64,000 bases of DNA from Alphaproteobacteria bacterium. GTDB taxonomy: Bacteria; Pseudomonadota; Alphaproteobacteria; Micropepsales; Micropepsaceae. The stretch covers positions 1 through 64,000 of the forward strand of contig CANJBZ010000023.1 of the NCBI GenBank assembly GCA_947473475.1, read 5' to 3'. Below are positions 9,070 to 16,715 of the stretch, in pieces (the first letter of the stretch is position 1; each line of letters starts with the position of its first letter). Made by a program: the position numbers and the translations under genes. The notes under the pieces are model-generated. The model did not search any database, was not told the origin of the DNA, and was given only the letters and a program-made list of their open reading frames with translations.

Positions 9070-10146
9070 TCAATAAGCCTTTGAATCGTTTCGTTTCGCG
9101 ATGCCTTCGATGCGCACAGCAACGGACGAGCCCATGCGGCCCATGCGGCCGGTGAGCAGGGGAACGCCGCCGCAGCGCAATTCGATGGGTGAGTCGGGGC
9201 CGGCGTTCAGCATGATGGTCTGACCGATCTCCAGATTCATGACGCGGTTTAGCGGCAATTTTTGTTCATCGAGGATTGCGTCGATCTCCACGCGGGTGGA
9301 CCACAGTTCGGTCGCCAAGTGATTTTCCCAGATGGAATCGCGGCCGAATTTTTCGCCCATGAACTGCTGCAGCAGCAGTTTGCGGATCGGCTCCAATGTT
9401 GCGTAGGGGAGCATCAGCTCGATGCGTCCGCCACGGTCTTCCATGTCGATGCGCAGCTTGACGAGAATGGCCGCATTGGCCGGCCGCGCGATCGCGGCAA
9501 AGCGCGGGTTGGTTTCCAGGCGGTCGAGCGTAAAGCTGATGGGCGCCAGCGGCTCGAAGGCCTGCACCATGTCGGCAAGGATGACTTCGATCATCCGCTG
9601 CACCAGCGTGCGTTCGATCGTCGTGTAGGGGCGGCCTTCGATGCGCATGGCGGCGGTGCCGCGGCGGCCGCCAAGCAGCACGTCCACGATGGAGTAGATG
9701 AGATTGGAATCGACGGTGAACAGGCCGTAATTGTCGAGTTCTTCGGCGCGGAACACCGACAGAATCGCCGGCAGAGGAATCGAGTTCAGATAATCGCCGA
9801 AACGGATGGATGTGATGCTGTCGAGACTGACTTCGACATTGTCCGAGGTGAAATTGCGTAAGGATGTCGTCATCAGCCGCACGAGGCGGTCGAAGACGAT
9901 TTCCAGCATCGGCAGACGTTCATAGGAAACCAGCGCCGAATTAACGATGGCGCGGATGCCCGTCTTGTTCTGATCGCCGCCGTCTCCAACATCGAAGCCG
10001 AGGAGCGAATCGATTTCATCCTGATTGAGAATCCGTTCGGCCGCGGGCGCAGCGGCGGCGGAATCGCCGGTCTCATTGCTCCCGCCGCCGAGGCCCCAAT
10101 CGACATTGGGATCGTCGGGGCCGCCCGGTTCTTTTGGATCAGCCAT
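9070..10146 (-). CDS. fliM: Flagellar motor switch protein FliM
   Basis: A 358-residue switch protein. The N-terminal acidic segment carries the CheY-P-binding motif (ILNQDEIDSLLGF, about residues 39-51), followed by the FliM middle domain (about 75-250, binding FliG and CheC-like folds) and a C-terminal SpoA/FliN-like domain (about 275-350, with LEIGQTIML and GGVPLLTGRMG). It forms the C-ring at the cytoplasmic face of the motor and sets the direction of rotation. The N-terminus is longer than in enteric FliM and Gly/Ala-rich. It lies 12 bp downstream of fliL in the same operon. Confidence 0.96.
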   Translation of the reverse strand: MADPKEPGGPDDPNVDWGLGGGSNETGDSAAAAPAAERILNQDEIDSLLGFDVGDGGDQNKTGIRAIVNSALVSYERLPMLEIVFDRLVRLMTTSLRNFTSDNVEVSLDSITSIRFGDYLNSIPLPAILSVFRAEELDNYGLFTVDSNLIYSIVDVLLGGRRGTAAMRIEGRPYTTIERTLVQRMIEVILADMVQAFEPLAPISFTLDRLETNPRFAAIARPANAAILVKLRIDMEDRGGRIELMLPYATLEPIRKLLLQQFMGEKFGRDSIWENHLATELWSTRVEIDAILDEQKLPLNRVMNLEIGQTIMLNAGPDSPIELRCGGVPLLTGRMGRMGSSVAVRIEGIAKRNDSKAY

Positions 10147-10158
10147 TGCTACTTACTC

Positions 10159-10767
10159 TCACTGGACGATCATTTCTTTAAGCAGCACATCGCGTACCGG
10201 CGTGGGCGCCGCGGCAAGATTGACGCGGCGAAGCAATTCTTCCTTCAAGCGCATGACGCCGGCCGAGCCGCGAATATCTTCGACGCGCAATTCGCGTAAG
10301 TACCCTTGGAACTGATCGATGATGCGCGGCATCACCGGTTCGATGGCCGCCTTGTCTTCCATTTTGTCGAGTTCCAGCGACACCGACAGTTTTAGATAGG
10401 CCGCGGTGGTGTCGGGCGTCTGTATGTTCACGATGATATCGGGAATATCCAGAAAGGCTGCCTCTTCCGGGGGAAGCTTATCTTTCTGTGTTTTGACGCT
10501 TTCGGTTTCCGCAACGGCGGGATCTTCGGCGGGTGCGGACAGTACAAGGAAGTAAAGCGCGGCGCCGCCGCCTCCGAGAACAACCAACAGACCGGCAATC
10601 GCGATCAGCTTCAGCTTCATAGGCAGCTTGAGAATCGCGAGCGGGTTCGCGAAGCTCAGAATTCCCAGAATTTTTCCGACAAGCCCTTTCTTCTTGGGTG
10701 GGGCGGCGGCTGCCTCGCCGCCACCCTCTTCGCCGGAACTTTCTTTGCTGTTCGCTTTGCTGGCCAT
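10159..10767 (-). CDS. fliL: Flagellar basal body-associated protein FliL
   Basis: A 202-residue single-pass inner-membrane protein with a charged cytoplasmic N-terminus (1-45), a membrane helix at about 52-74 (LIAIAGLLVVLGGGGAALYFLVL) and a periplasmic FliL/stomatin-like domain (about 100-202; LDIPDIIVNIQ and YLKLSVSLELD). FliL rings surround the stator units and increase torque or stator stability. First gene of the minus-strand operon; its upstream region carries half of a CtrA-type site (10823-10837). Confidence 0.95.
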   Translation of the reverse strand: MASKANSKESSGEEGGGEAAAAPPKKKGLVGKILGILSFANPLAILKLPMKLKLIAIAGLLVVLGGGGAALYFLVLSAPAEDPAVAETESVKTQKDKLPPEEAAFLDIPDIIVNIQTPDTTAAYLKLSVSLELDKMEDKAAIEPVMPRIIDQFQGYLRELRVEDIRGSAGVMRLKEELLRRVNLAAAPTPVRDVLLKEMIVQ

Positions 10768-10822
10768 GAATGCGTTTGCCCGCGACCTTTAAATCTCGCG
10801 AGCCGAAAATAGGCCGGCTTGG

Positions 10823-10837
10823 TTAAGGATGCGTTTT
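10823..10837 (-). promoter_or_regulatory. Weak CtrA-like half site upstream of fliL
   Basis: On the minus strand this reads AAAA-N7-TTAAC: one perfect TTAA(C) half site and one poor half, about 56 bp before the fliL start. fliL is a CtrA target in Caulobacter, so the site is plausible, but on sequence alone it is weak. Confidence 0.3.
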
Positions 10838-10944
10838 GCATTGGGAAAAATTTGCCGCCCTAAGCGGCTTGTGATCCGGCCATGCTTGCCGGGCCGCGCC
10901 TGCGCGCATGCCTTGAGCCCCCGGATTGTCTGCTCTTTTGCTCG

Positions 10945-10960
10945 TGGCATGGCCCATGCA
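10945..10960 (+). promoter_or_regulatory. Sigma-54 type promoter for flgF-flgG-flgA-flgH
   Basis: TGGCATG-GCCC-ATGCA matches the -24/-12 consensus TGGCACG-N4-TTGCA at all but two positions and has the obligatory GG and GC doublets 10 bp apart. It lies about 48 bp upstream of the flgF start. Rod and ring genes are sigma-54 (RpoN) dependent in Caulobacter, with FlbD as activator, so the assignment fits the pathway. I did not find a clear activator site. Confidence 0.65.
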
Positions 10961-11007
10961 CAGAGGTCCTTCGAGGATCAGAGCGCACCAGAAAGGGGCG
11001 AGTGAAC

Positions 11008-11754
11008 GTGGAAAACAGTTTTCTGGTTGGCCTATCGCAGCAGCTTGCTACGAACAGGGCCATGGAAGTGATCGCGAACAATCTCGCGAACCTTTCCACT
11101 CCGGCATTCAAACGCGAGTCTGTCCACTTCGAGCAATATATCGTGCCGGTGGACTCGACCGAGGCGGAAGCGGGCGACAAAGTTAACATTTCGTTTGTTT
11201 ACGACAAAGGGGTTGAACGCGATCTTTCCGAGGGCAGTATCGAGCACACCGGCTCGGAATTCGATCTGGCGATTGGCGGCTCCGGCTACTTCGTGGTGCA
11301 GACGCCGAACGGCGAACGCTACACGCGCAACGGACATTTCCAACTCGACACGCAAGGCCGGGTGGTCACCGACGACGGCTTTCAGGTGCAAAGCGATGCC
11401 GGCGCGATCACGCTGCAGCCGCAGGACGGCAGTTTGCGCGTCGCCAATGACGGGACACTCAGCACCGATCTCCAGCGTCTGGGCAAAATCCGCATCGTCA
11501 CCTTTGCCGACGAACGCGGACTGAAGAAGGCTGGCGCCAGCCTGTACGACGCGAATGGTCAGCCGCCTCAGGCGCTGGCCCAAGCGAATGTGCGCCAGGG
11601 CATGATCGAAAAATCCAATGTTCAGCCCGTCATCGAGATCGCACGCATGATCGACGTCATGCGCGCCTATCAGGCGAGCGCGGATCTCACCAAGTCGGGC
11701 GAAGACCTGTTGAAGCAGGCCATCGAAAAGCTCGGCTCTACACCAACGGCCTAA
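11008..11754 (+). CDS. flgF: Flagellar proximal rod protein FlgF
   Basis: A 248-residue rod protein with the conserved N-terminal helix (VGLSQQLATNRAMEVIANNLANLSTP) and the C-terminal coiled segment ending in the MRAYQA-type motif shared by axial proteins. FlgF with FlgB, FlgC and FlgG makes the rod that crosses the periplasm. I chose the GTG at 11008 (MENSFLVG) because the AAGGGG at 10993-10998 then has a 9-nt spacing and the N-terminus matches the family; the GTG at 11002 is only 3 nt from it. First gene of the sigma-54-type operon. Confidence 0.93.
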   Translation: MENSFLVGLSQQLATNRAMEVIANNLANLSTPAFKRESVHFEQYIVPVDSTEAEAGDKVNISFVYDKGVERDLSEGSIEHTGSEFDLAIGGSGYFVVQTPNGERYTRNGHFQLDTQGRVVTDDGFQVQSDAGAITLQPQDGSLRVANDGTLSTDLQRLGKIRIVTFADERGLKKAGASLYDANGQPPQALAQANVRQGMIEKSNVQPVIEIARMIDVMRAYQASADLTKSGEDLLKQAIEKLGSTPTA

Positions 11755-11766
11755 GGAGACAGCCCC

Positions 11767-12552
11767 ATGAGAGCACTCAGCATCGCTGCGACCGGCATGT
11801 TGGCGCAGCAGACCAATGTCGAAGTCATCGCGAACAACCTCGCGAACATGAACACCACCGCTTACAAGATGCAGCGCGCCGAATTTCAGGACCTGCTCTA
11901 TCAAAACGTGGAGCGGCCCGGCTCCGCATCGGCCGATACGGGCGCGGTGCTCCCTGCGGGTATTCAGATCGGCGTCGGTGTACGCACGGCGGCGACCTAT
12001 CGCATCACCAATCAGGGCAACCTCGCTTCGACCGGAAATCCCTATGACGTCGCCATCAACGGCAAGGGCTATTTCCATATCACCATGCCGGACGGCACCG
12101 ATGCGTACACACGGGCCGGCGCCTTCTCGCTGTCGCCCGACGGGCAGATCGTCACGGATAAAGGTTATGTCGTGGCGCCCGGTCTGGCGGTTCCGACGGA
12201 CGCGGTGTCGGTCACTATCAATTCACAGGGCCAAGTGCAGGCGCTGCAGGGTGGGCAAACGGCCCCGCAGACAATCGGGCAGTTTGAGCTTGCGCGCTTT
12301 CCGAACGACGGCGGTCTGCAGGCCACGGGCGACAATCTGTTCACGGAAACGGCGGCATCGGGCGCGGTTATCACCGGCCTGCCCGGTTCGCCCGGATACG
12401 GATCGATCCAGCAAGGGTATCTGGAAACGTCGAACGTGAATTCGGTGCAAGAGATCACCGATCTGATCACCGCGCAGCGCGCTTACGAGATGAACTCCAA
12501 AGTCGTCTCGGCCGCCGACCAGATGCTGCAAATCACCTCGAAGATGAGCTGA
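11767..12552 (+). CDS. flgG: Flagellar distal rod protein FlgG
   Basis: A 261-residue distal rod protein. The N-terminus MRALSIAATGMLAQQTNVEVIANNLANMNTTAYK is diagnostic of FlgG, a D1-type beta region fills the middle, and the C-terminus TAQRAYEMNSKVVSAADQM is the paired axial helix. FlgG builds the distal rod through the P- and L-rings. A strong AAGGAGA Shine-Dalgarno precedes the ATG by 7 nt, and the gap to flgF is 12 bp. Confidence 0.97.
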   Translation: MRALSIAATGMLAQQTNVEVIANNLANMNTTAYKMQRAEFQDLLYQNVERPGSASADTGAVLPAGIQIGVGVRTAATYRITNQGNLASTGNPYDVAINGKGYFHITMPDGTDAYTRAGAFSLSPDGQIVTDKGYVVAPGLAVPTDAVSVTINSQGQVQALQGGQTAPQTIGQFELARFPNDGGLQATGDNLFTETAASGAVITGLPGSPGYGSIQQGYLETSNVNSVQEITDLITAQRAYEMNSKVVSAADQMLQITSKMS

Positions 12553-12557
12553 CCGCC

Positions 12558-13076
12558 ATGAACATCCGGACAATCCTCGTCATTGCGTTTTGCGCGATTG
12601 CTTTCAGTGCGCTCGCGCAAGTCCCCGACGGTCAGGTCGAACTGGTGGTTCCTGCGCACGACATCGCGCGCGGCTCGCTTATCGGCGAAGGCGACCTCAC
12701 GACCAAGCTTGTGCCGATGCAGCGCGTGAGCGACACGCTCATTCGTGACGTTCAGGACGCTGCGAACAGGGAGGCCAAACGCCCCCTGCACGCCGGCGAA
12801 ATGATCCGCAGCAGCGATCTGAAACGGCCCACGCTTGTCGCCAAAGGCGCGACCGTCACCATGATCTTTGAGGCGCCAGGCATGTCTCTTACCGCGGTTG
12901 GCCGGGCGATGGCGGAGGGCGGCGAAGGCGACACGATCTCCGTGCTGAACCCCACATCCTACCGGCAGGTCAGCGCCGTCATCACCGGCCCTGGCACCGT
13001 CCACGCCGGCGCATCCCGGGCCACGCCTACTGTCGCCAATGCGGCAGCCATCAAACCGCAGCAAGGAAAATTCTGA
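12558..13076 (+). CDS. flgA: P-ring assembly chaperone FlgA
   Basis: A 172-residue exported protein with a signal peptide (1-20, ending ALA before Q) and a SAF domain with the typical PAHDIARG-x-LI-x-xDL motif, followed by the beta-rich FlgA tail (AGEMIRSSDL; VTMIFEAPGMSLTAVGRAM). FlgA helps FlgI assemble the periplasmic P-ring. It is 5 bp from flgG and its stop overlaps the flgH start by one base. It is shorter than enteric FlgA, as is usual in alphaproteobacteria. Confidence 0.9.
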   Translation: MNIRTILVIAFCAIAFSALAQVPDGQVELVVPAHDIARGSLIGEGDLTTKLVPMQRVSDTLIRDVQDAANREAKRPLHAGEMIRSSDLKRPTLVAKGATVTMIFEAPGMSLTAVGRAMAEGGEGDTISVLNPTSYRQVSAVITGPGTVHAGASRATPTVANAAAIKPQQGKF

Positions 13077-13840
13077 TGTCCATGCGTTCGACCTTTCTCA
13101 ACAGCGCGCGTTACGCCGTCGTCGCTTCCGTCACGTTGCTATCGGCCTGCGCGGGCACAATCGACAGGATCGACCACATCGGCCAGCCGCCAGGGCTGCA
13201 TCCCATCATTGTGCCGGCTGGAATCGTAGGTGGCTCCCCGGTGATCGTGCCGCAGCCGGTCTCAGAGGCGCAGTTGCCGCAAGCGAACTCGCTTTGGCTG
13301 GCCGGTTCGCGAAGCTTTTTCCGCGATCCGCGCGCAGGAAAAGTTGGCGATCTGATCACGGTGGAAATTGCCATCGGCGATCAGGCGACGATCGCCAACA
13401 CAACCACGAGTTCGACAAAGGCAACCGATAACGCGAATGCGACAAATCTTTTCGGCCTGGAGAGCCGGCTGAAAGGTGTGCTCCCCGACGCCGTCGATCC
13501 TTCGAGTCTCATCAATCTTGGATCGAATTCCGCCAACACGGGGACGGGTACGGTGAATCGTTCCGAATCGATCAACCTAACCGTGGCTGCGATCGTCACC
13601 GGTGTGCTGCCGAACGGCAATCTGGTGATCCAGGGTCAACAGGAAGTGCGGGTAAATAACGAGGTGCGGGAACTGGTGGTATCCGGCATTGTGCGGCCGG
13701 AGGATATTTCCAACGCCAACACCATCAAGCACACGCAGATTGCCGAGGCGCGCATTTCCTATGGCGGCCGCGGTCAGATCACCGATGTGCAGCAGGCGCG
13801 CTACGGACAGCAATTGCTCGACGCGATCCTGCCGTTTTGA
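13076..13840 (+). CDS. flgH: Flagellar L-ring lipoprotein FlgH
   Basis: A 254-residue outer-membrane lipoprotein. The signal peptide ends in a lipobox (LLSAC, with the acylated Cys near residue 24), followed by the FlgH core (SLWLAGSRSFFRDPRAGKVGDLITVEI, then GVLPNGNLVIQGQQEVRVNNE and the conserved C-terminal GRGQITDVQQARYGQQLLD). It forms the L-ring bushing in the outer membrane. Its start overlaps the end of flgA (TGATG). Transcription probably stops in the inverted repeat immediately downstream. No flgI is seen next to it. Confidence 0.95.
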   Translation: MSMRSTFLNSARYAVVASVTLLSACAGTIDRIDHIGQPPGLHPIIVPAGIVGGSPVIVPQPVSEAQLPQANSLWLAGSRSFFRDPRAGKVGDLITVEIAIGDQATIANTTTSSTKATDNANATNLFGLESRLKGVLPDAVDPSSLINLGSNSANTGTGTVNRSESINLTVAAIVTGVLPNGNLVIQGQQEVRVNNEVRELVVSGIVRPEDISNANTIKHTQIAEARISYGGRGQITDVQQARYGQQLLDAILPF

Positions 13841-13845
13841 GGGAC

Positions 13846-13910
13846 GTGAGTGGGGAGTAGTGAGTGGTGAGCAGGAAACGCTGATGACAGCCTCTACTCA
13901 CTACTCACCC
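13846..13910. repeat. TGAGTAG/TGAGTGG inverted repeat, likely bidirectional terminator (copy 2)
   Basis: Left arm GGGGAGTAGTGAGTGGTGAG and right arm ACTCACTACTCACCC pair over at least 11 bp (GAGTAGTGAGT with ACTCACTACTC), around a loop containing GGAAACGC. It lies between the convergent stop codons of flgH and dksA and is related to the copy at 4393-4466. Confidence 0.7.
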
Positions 13911-13911
13911 A

Positions 13912-14328
13912 TCAATCGTCTCGATAAACGCGCTCTTTGCGTTCGTGACGTTCCTGCGCTTCAATCGAGAACGTGGCAATGGGGCGCGCATCGAGCCGTT
14001 TTAGGGAAATGGGCTCGCCGGTTTCCTCACAAAATCCGTAGGAGCCGTCTTCCAGGCGCCGTAGCGCGGAATCGATTTTCGAAATCAGCTTACGCTGGCG
14101 ATCGCGCGTGCGCAGCTCAAGCTGGCGTTCCGCTTCGGTCGTGGCCCGGTCGGCCAAATCCGCGTTTGGCGTCGGTTCGGATTGCAGATTTTGGATGGTC
14201 TCGCGGCTTTCGCGAAGAATGTCGTCTTTCCATACAACGAGTTTGCGCCGAAAATACTCGCGCTGCCGCTCATTCATGAAGGGCTCTTCGTCGGACGGCC
14301 GGTATCCCAGGGGCAGTTCGGTCGCCAA
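13912..14328 (-). CDS. dksA: DksA-family RNA polymerase-binding factor (single-Cys form)
   Basis: A 138-residue protein with the DksA coiled coil (about 15-100, containing ERQREYFRRKL and DLADRATTEAERQLELRTRDR) and the C-terminal globular domain CEETGEPISLKRLDARPIATFSIEAQERHE. Only the first of the four classical zinc-ligand Cys positions remains; the others are Thr, Phe/Ser and Ala-type. This is known for many alphaproteobacterial DksA proteins and implies a fold without zinc. DksA acts with ppGpp on RNA polymerase at rRNA and amino-acid promoters. It lies convergent to flgH. Confidence 0.9.
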   Translation of the reverse strand: MATELPLGYRPSDEEPFMNERQREYFRRKLVVWKDDILRESRETIQNLQSEPTPNADLADRATTEAERQLELRTRDRQRKLISKIDSALRRLEDGSYGFCEETGEPISLKRLDARPIATFSIEAQERHERKERVYRDD

Positions 14329-14435
14329 TTCAATCTCCCTTGAATTAAAGGCGCCCTTCCGACGGGCGGCGCGGTTATAGCGGCGCGCCTCCTCGCGGGC
14401 AAATAGAAACGGTTGCTTGAAAAACGGGCAGTAAA

Positions 14436-14864
14436 TCAGGACAGCTCGGCCTGCTCGAGCTTTGCCAGCTCGACACGGGCGCGCAGGTCGATTTCGTCCA
14501 GGACGCCTTGCAGCTGTGGATCGACGAAATGTTCGCGATGTTTGGTGATGGCAAGGGCCAAGCGGTTCAACGTTTCGCGCGGAATGCCGCCGGCCAAGAG
14601 CCCGTCGCGGAGTTCGTCCAGCAGGGTCAGAAGTTGTTCCCCATGCCGTACACCGCGCTGGCGGCTGTTCGTGGAGTCTTCGACGCCTTGAAGGGCGAGG
14701 ATCGTGTCCACGGCCGAGATTGGGCCGCTACCGGTCAATGCACCTGCCGCGGCGGTGCTGACAATTTCTTCGGCAGCGAAGCTTACGCCGCCTGCGCCAG
14801 AGGCGCGTCCCATCCGCTTTATGGAGGAGACCGGGTCGGCTCTACGAGTAGGTTTGATTTCCAA
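14436..14864 (-). CDS. fliX: Flagellar assembly regulator FliX
   Basis: A 142-residue protein matching the alphaproteobacterial FliX family: a basic Ser/Gly-rich N-terminus (about 1-40), then a conserved helical C-terminal half (about 60-142; ILALQGVEDS, RQRGVRHGEQLLTLLDELRDGLLAG and LDEIDLRARVELAKLEQ). In Caulobacter, FliX couples completion of the early basal body to FlbD and sigma-54-dependent late flagellar genes. That fits the sigma-54-type promoter before flgF here. A CtrA-like site lies 47 bp upstream. Confidence 0.88.
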   Translation of the reverse strand: MEIKPTRRADPVSSIKRMGRASGAGGVSFAAEEIVSTAAAGALTGSGPISAVDTILALQGVEDSTNSRQRGVRHGEQLLTLLDELRDGLLAGGIPRETLNRLALAITKHREHFVDPQLQGVLDEIDLRARVELAKLEQAELS

Positions 14865-14910
14865 GGTTTGAAGCCGCCGCCTGATTCCGCCAGAGCCTCG
14901 CGCTTTAGAC

Positions 14911-14925
14911 TTAACAAAAAGCTAA
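14911..14925 (-). promoter_or_regulatory. CtrA-like site upstream of fliX
   Basis: Read on the plus strand as TTAA-CAAAAAG-CTAA, seven of eight consensus bases of TTAA-N7-TTAA with correct spacing, 47 bp before the fliX start. CtrA controls fliX in Caulobacter; binding here is inferred. Confidence 0.45.
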
Positions 14926-15034
14926 GAGAAAACTTCAAATGTCGTGTGAACTGCGCAGGCAATCCTTAAGAAAGCAGAACCTCAGACCATTCACCCCGAT
15001 TTGTCCGCCCGTGTTCCGCACGCCGGAGGAATAG

Positions 15035-15529
15035 TCATTCCGCTCGGCCCCGATGATAGGGATGGCCGGCCAGGATCGTGAAGGCGCGGTAGATTTGTTC
15101 GGCCAGCATGACGTGCACAAGCTGATGCGGCCAGGTTTGCGGGCCAAAGGCCAGGGATTCCGCCGCATTTTCGCGGAGCGCGGGGCTTAGGCCGTCCGGG
15201 CCGCCGACAATGAATACAAGGTCGCGTATCCCTCGGTCGCGGAGGGTCGCCACGTGCCGGGCGAAGGCCTCGCTGGAGAGTGAACGGCCCTTTTCATCCA
15301 GGACAATGCGATGCGCGCCTTCGGGAATGCGGGAGGAAAGCTTTTTCGCTTCATCGTCCATGCGCGCCGCGAGATTGGCGGCACGTGACGTTTCGACGAC
15401 GGCAAAATCGACTTTGGTGAAGCCCAGTCTGGTTCCAAGCGCGGCGGCACGCTTGCGATATTCATCCGCCAGAGCTTGCTCCGGCGCCGCCTGCCGCGAC
15501 TGGCCAACCGCGGCGACGATGATGCGCAT
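15035..15529 (-). CDS. rlmH: 23S rRNA (pseudouridine-1915-N3) methyltransferase RlmH
   Basis: A 164-residue SPOUT-class methyltransferase. The N-terminus MRIIVAAVGQ, the middle VLDEKGRSLSSEAFA and the C-terminal SAM knot (IVGGPDGLSPALR, then WPHQLVHVMLAEQIYRA) are characteristic. It methylates pseudouridine 1915 in helix 69 of mature 70S ribosomes. The start at 15529 lies 7 bp after the rsfS stop and gives the family N-terminus, whereas an upstream start would overlap rsfS. The rsfS-rlmH pairing is conserved widely. Confidence 0.94.
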   Translation of the reverse strand: MRIIVAAVGQSRQAAPEQALADEYRKRAAALGTRLGFTKVDFAVVETSRAANLAARMDDEAKKLSSRIPEGAHRIVLDEKGRSLSSEAFARHVATLRDRGIRDLVFIVGGPDGLSPALRENAAESLAFGPQTWPHQLVHVMLAEQIYRAFTILAGHPYHRGRAE

Positions 15530-15536
15530 GCCAGTC

Positions 15537-15962
15537 TTAGGCCGGCAAAACCAAATGTTCACTGGCCCGGCGGCGGCTCGCTTCGCCCACCGACCACATG
15601 CCTTCCAGGTCGTAATACGTGCGAACTTCGTCGCGGAAGATGTGTACGATCACATCACGGGCGTCGATCAGCACCCAATCGCCCTGCTGCAAACCTTCGA
15701 CGCGGGCTGTGCCATAGCCCCAGTCCTTCAGCCGCCGCGCCAGATTTTCGGCGAGCGCCGCCACATGGCGCGTCGAACGGCCGGTGGCAATCACCAGGGC
15801 GTCGGTCAAAGCAGAGCGGCCCGTGAGATCGATTGTCACGATGTCTTCCGCCTTGTCGTCATCGAGCACGGTTTGGATGCGGGCGAGCAGTGTCGGCGCA
15901 TCGGCAACAGGCGTTTCATCTGCGGGAGAAGTACTCAGCTCTACGCTGGAAAGACGAGTCAG
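15537..15962 (-). CDS. rsfS: Ribosomal silencing factor RsfS, probable CTG start
   Basis: A RsfS/Iojap protein (LDDDKAEDIVTIDL, ALVIATGRSTRHVAALAENL, GDWVLIDARDVIVHIF). It binds ribosomal protein L14 and blocks subunit joining in slow growth. The only GTG/ATG start near the domain is GTG 15869 (110 aa), which would cut into the first family helix. A strong AAGGAG (15975-15970) lies 7 nt before an in-frame CTG at 15962, giving 141 aa with the full first helix (LLARIQTVLDDD). I therefore prefer the CTG; if it is wrong, the gene starts at 15869. Downstream rlmH follows after 7 bp. Confidence 0.88.
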   Translation of the reverse strand: MTRLSSVELSTSPADETPVADAPTLLARIQTVLDDDKAEDIVTIDLTGRSALTDALVIATGRSTRHVAALAENLARRLKDWGYGTARVEGLQQGDWVLIDARDVIVHIFRDEVRTYYDLEGMWSVGEASRRRASEHLVLPA

Positions 15963-16056
15963 GGTCGGGCTCCTTGGTTCAGGCAGTACCCACTGCCGCC
16001 AATAACCGGATGCGCGTACGTCCCGATCTATGCCGCAGTAGAGCTGCTCCTTATGC

Positions 16057-16073
16057 CACGGATATAATCCGTG
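16057..16073. promoter_or_regulatory. 17-bp palindrome upstream of rsfS
   Basis: CACGGAT-ATA-ATCCGTG, perfect 7-bp arms. It lies in the gap between nadD and rsfS, about 95 bp before the proposed rsfS start, and could be an operator or part of a promoter (the centre reads TATAAT on the plus strand). No regulator is identified. Confidence 0.35.
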
Positions 16074-16082
16074 AAGTTCAAA

Positions 16083-16715
16083 TTACCATAGATGGGCGCC
16101 TTTCGCGAGGCCGGATGCCCGCAACAAAGTGGCGCTTAGCGTATTGCGTTTACCATCCAGAACCGTCCAGGCGGGTGGCGGCATGACGGAAAAGTGGCGG
16201 TTCGGCTCGGCATAGGCGTCGCGGAAGACATTGGCCGCCTTGCACATGCGGGCCGAAAGCGCGGTGCCGGGCCGTGCGACGACAGCGACGGGAACAAGCG
16301 CGAAAATTTCACGCCAATCGCGCCAGCGCGGCATTTGCATTAAATTGTCCGTACCCATCAGCCAGACGAAATGGATGCCGGGGAAGCGCCGCTTCAAGGC
16401 CGCCAGCGTGTCGACGGTGAACCGCGTGCCAAGAGAGGCTTCGATCCCGCTGACGACAATGCGTGGGTTGTCCGCGATGCCGCTGGCCGCCAAGAGCCGG
16501 GCGGAAAAATCACCCATGCCGGCAGTGTCTTTGAGCGGATTTTGCGGGCTGACAAGCCACCACACAAAATCAAGATCGAGCTGCTTGAGCGCCAGTACGC
16601 TTGCGTAAACATGGCCTTCGTGCGCGGGATTGAACGACCCACCCAACAGCCCGATCCGCAATCCAGGCGCCACAGGGCCCGGCGGCCGTACCCAATTAAT
16701 CGGTGTACGCCTCAT
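16083..16715 (-). CDS. nadD: Nicotinate-nucleotide adenylyltransferase NadD
   Basis: A 210-residue nucleotidyltransferase. It has GGSFNPAHEGH (about residues 27-37), WWLVSPQNPLK, WLMGTDNL and a C-terminal S-A-T-x-x-R motif (LSATLLRAS). It makes deamido-NAD from nicotinate mononucleotide and ATP. The start at 16715 has a strong GGGGAGGA at 5 nt spacing; a longer frame from 16913 would translate the intergenic repeat and is rejected. The Shine-Dalgarno lies in the edge of that repeat. Confidence 0.94.
   Translation of the reverse strand: MRRTPINWVRPPGPVAPGLRIGLLGGSFNPAHEGHVYASVLALKQLDLDFVWWLVSPQNPLKDTAGMGDFSARLLAASGIADNPRIVVSGIEASLGTRFTVDTLAALKRRFPGIHFVWLMGTDNLMQMPRWRDWREIFALVPVAVVARPGTALSARMCKAANVFRDAYAEPNRHFSVMPPPAWTVLDGKRNTLSATLLRASGLAKGAHLW

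Noticed and set aside
11032-12078. 348-codon minus-strand frame opposite flgF-flgG
   Set aside because: Antisense of certain flagellar genes.
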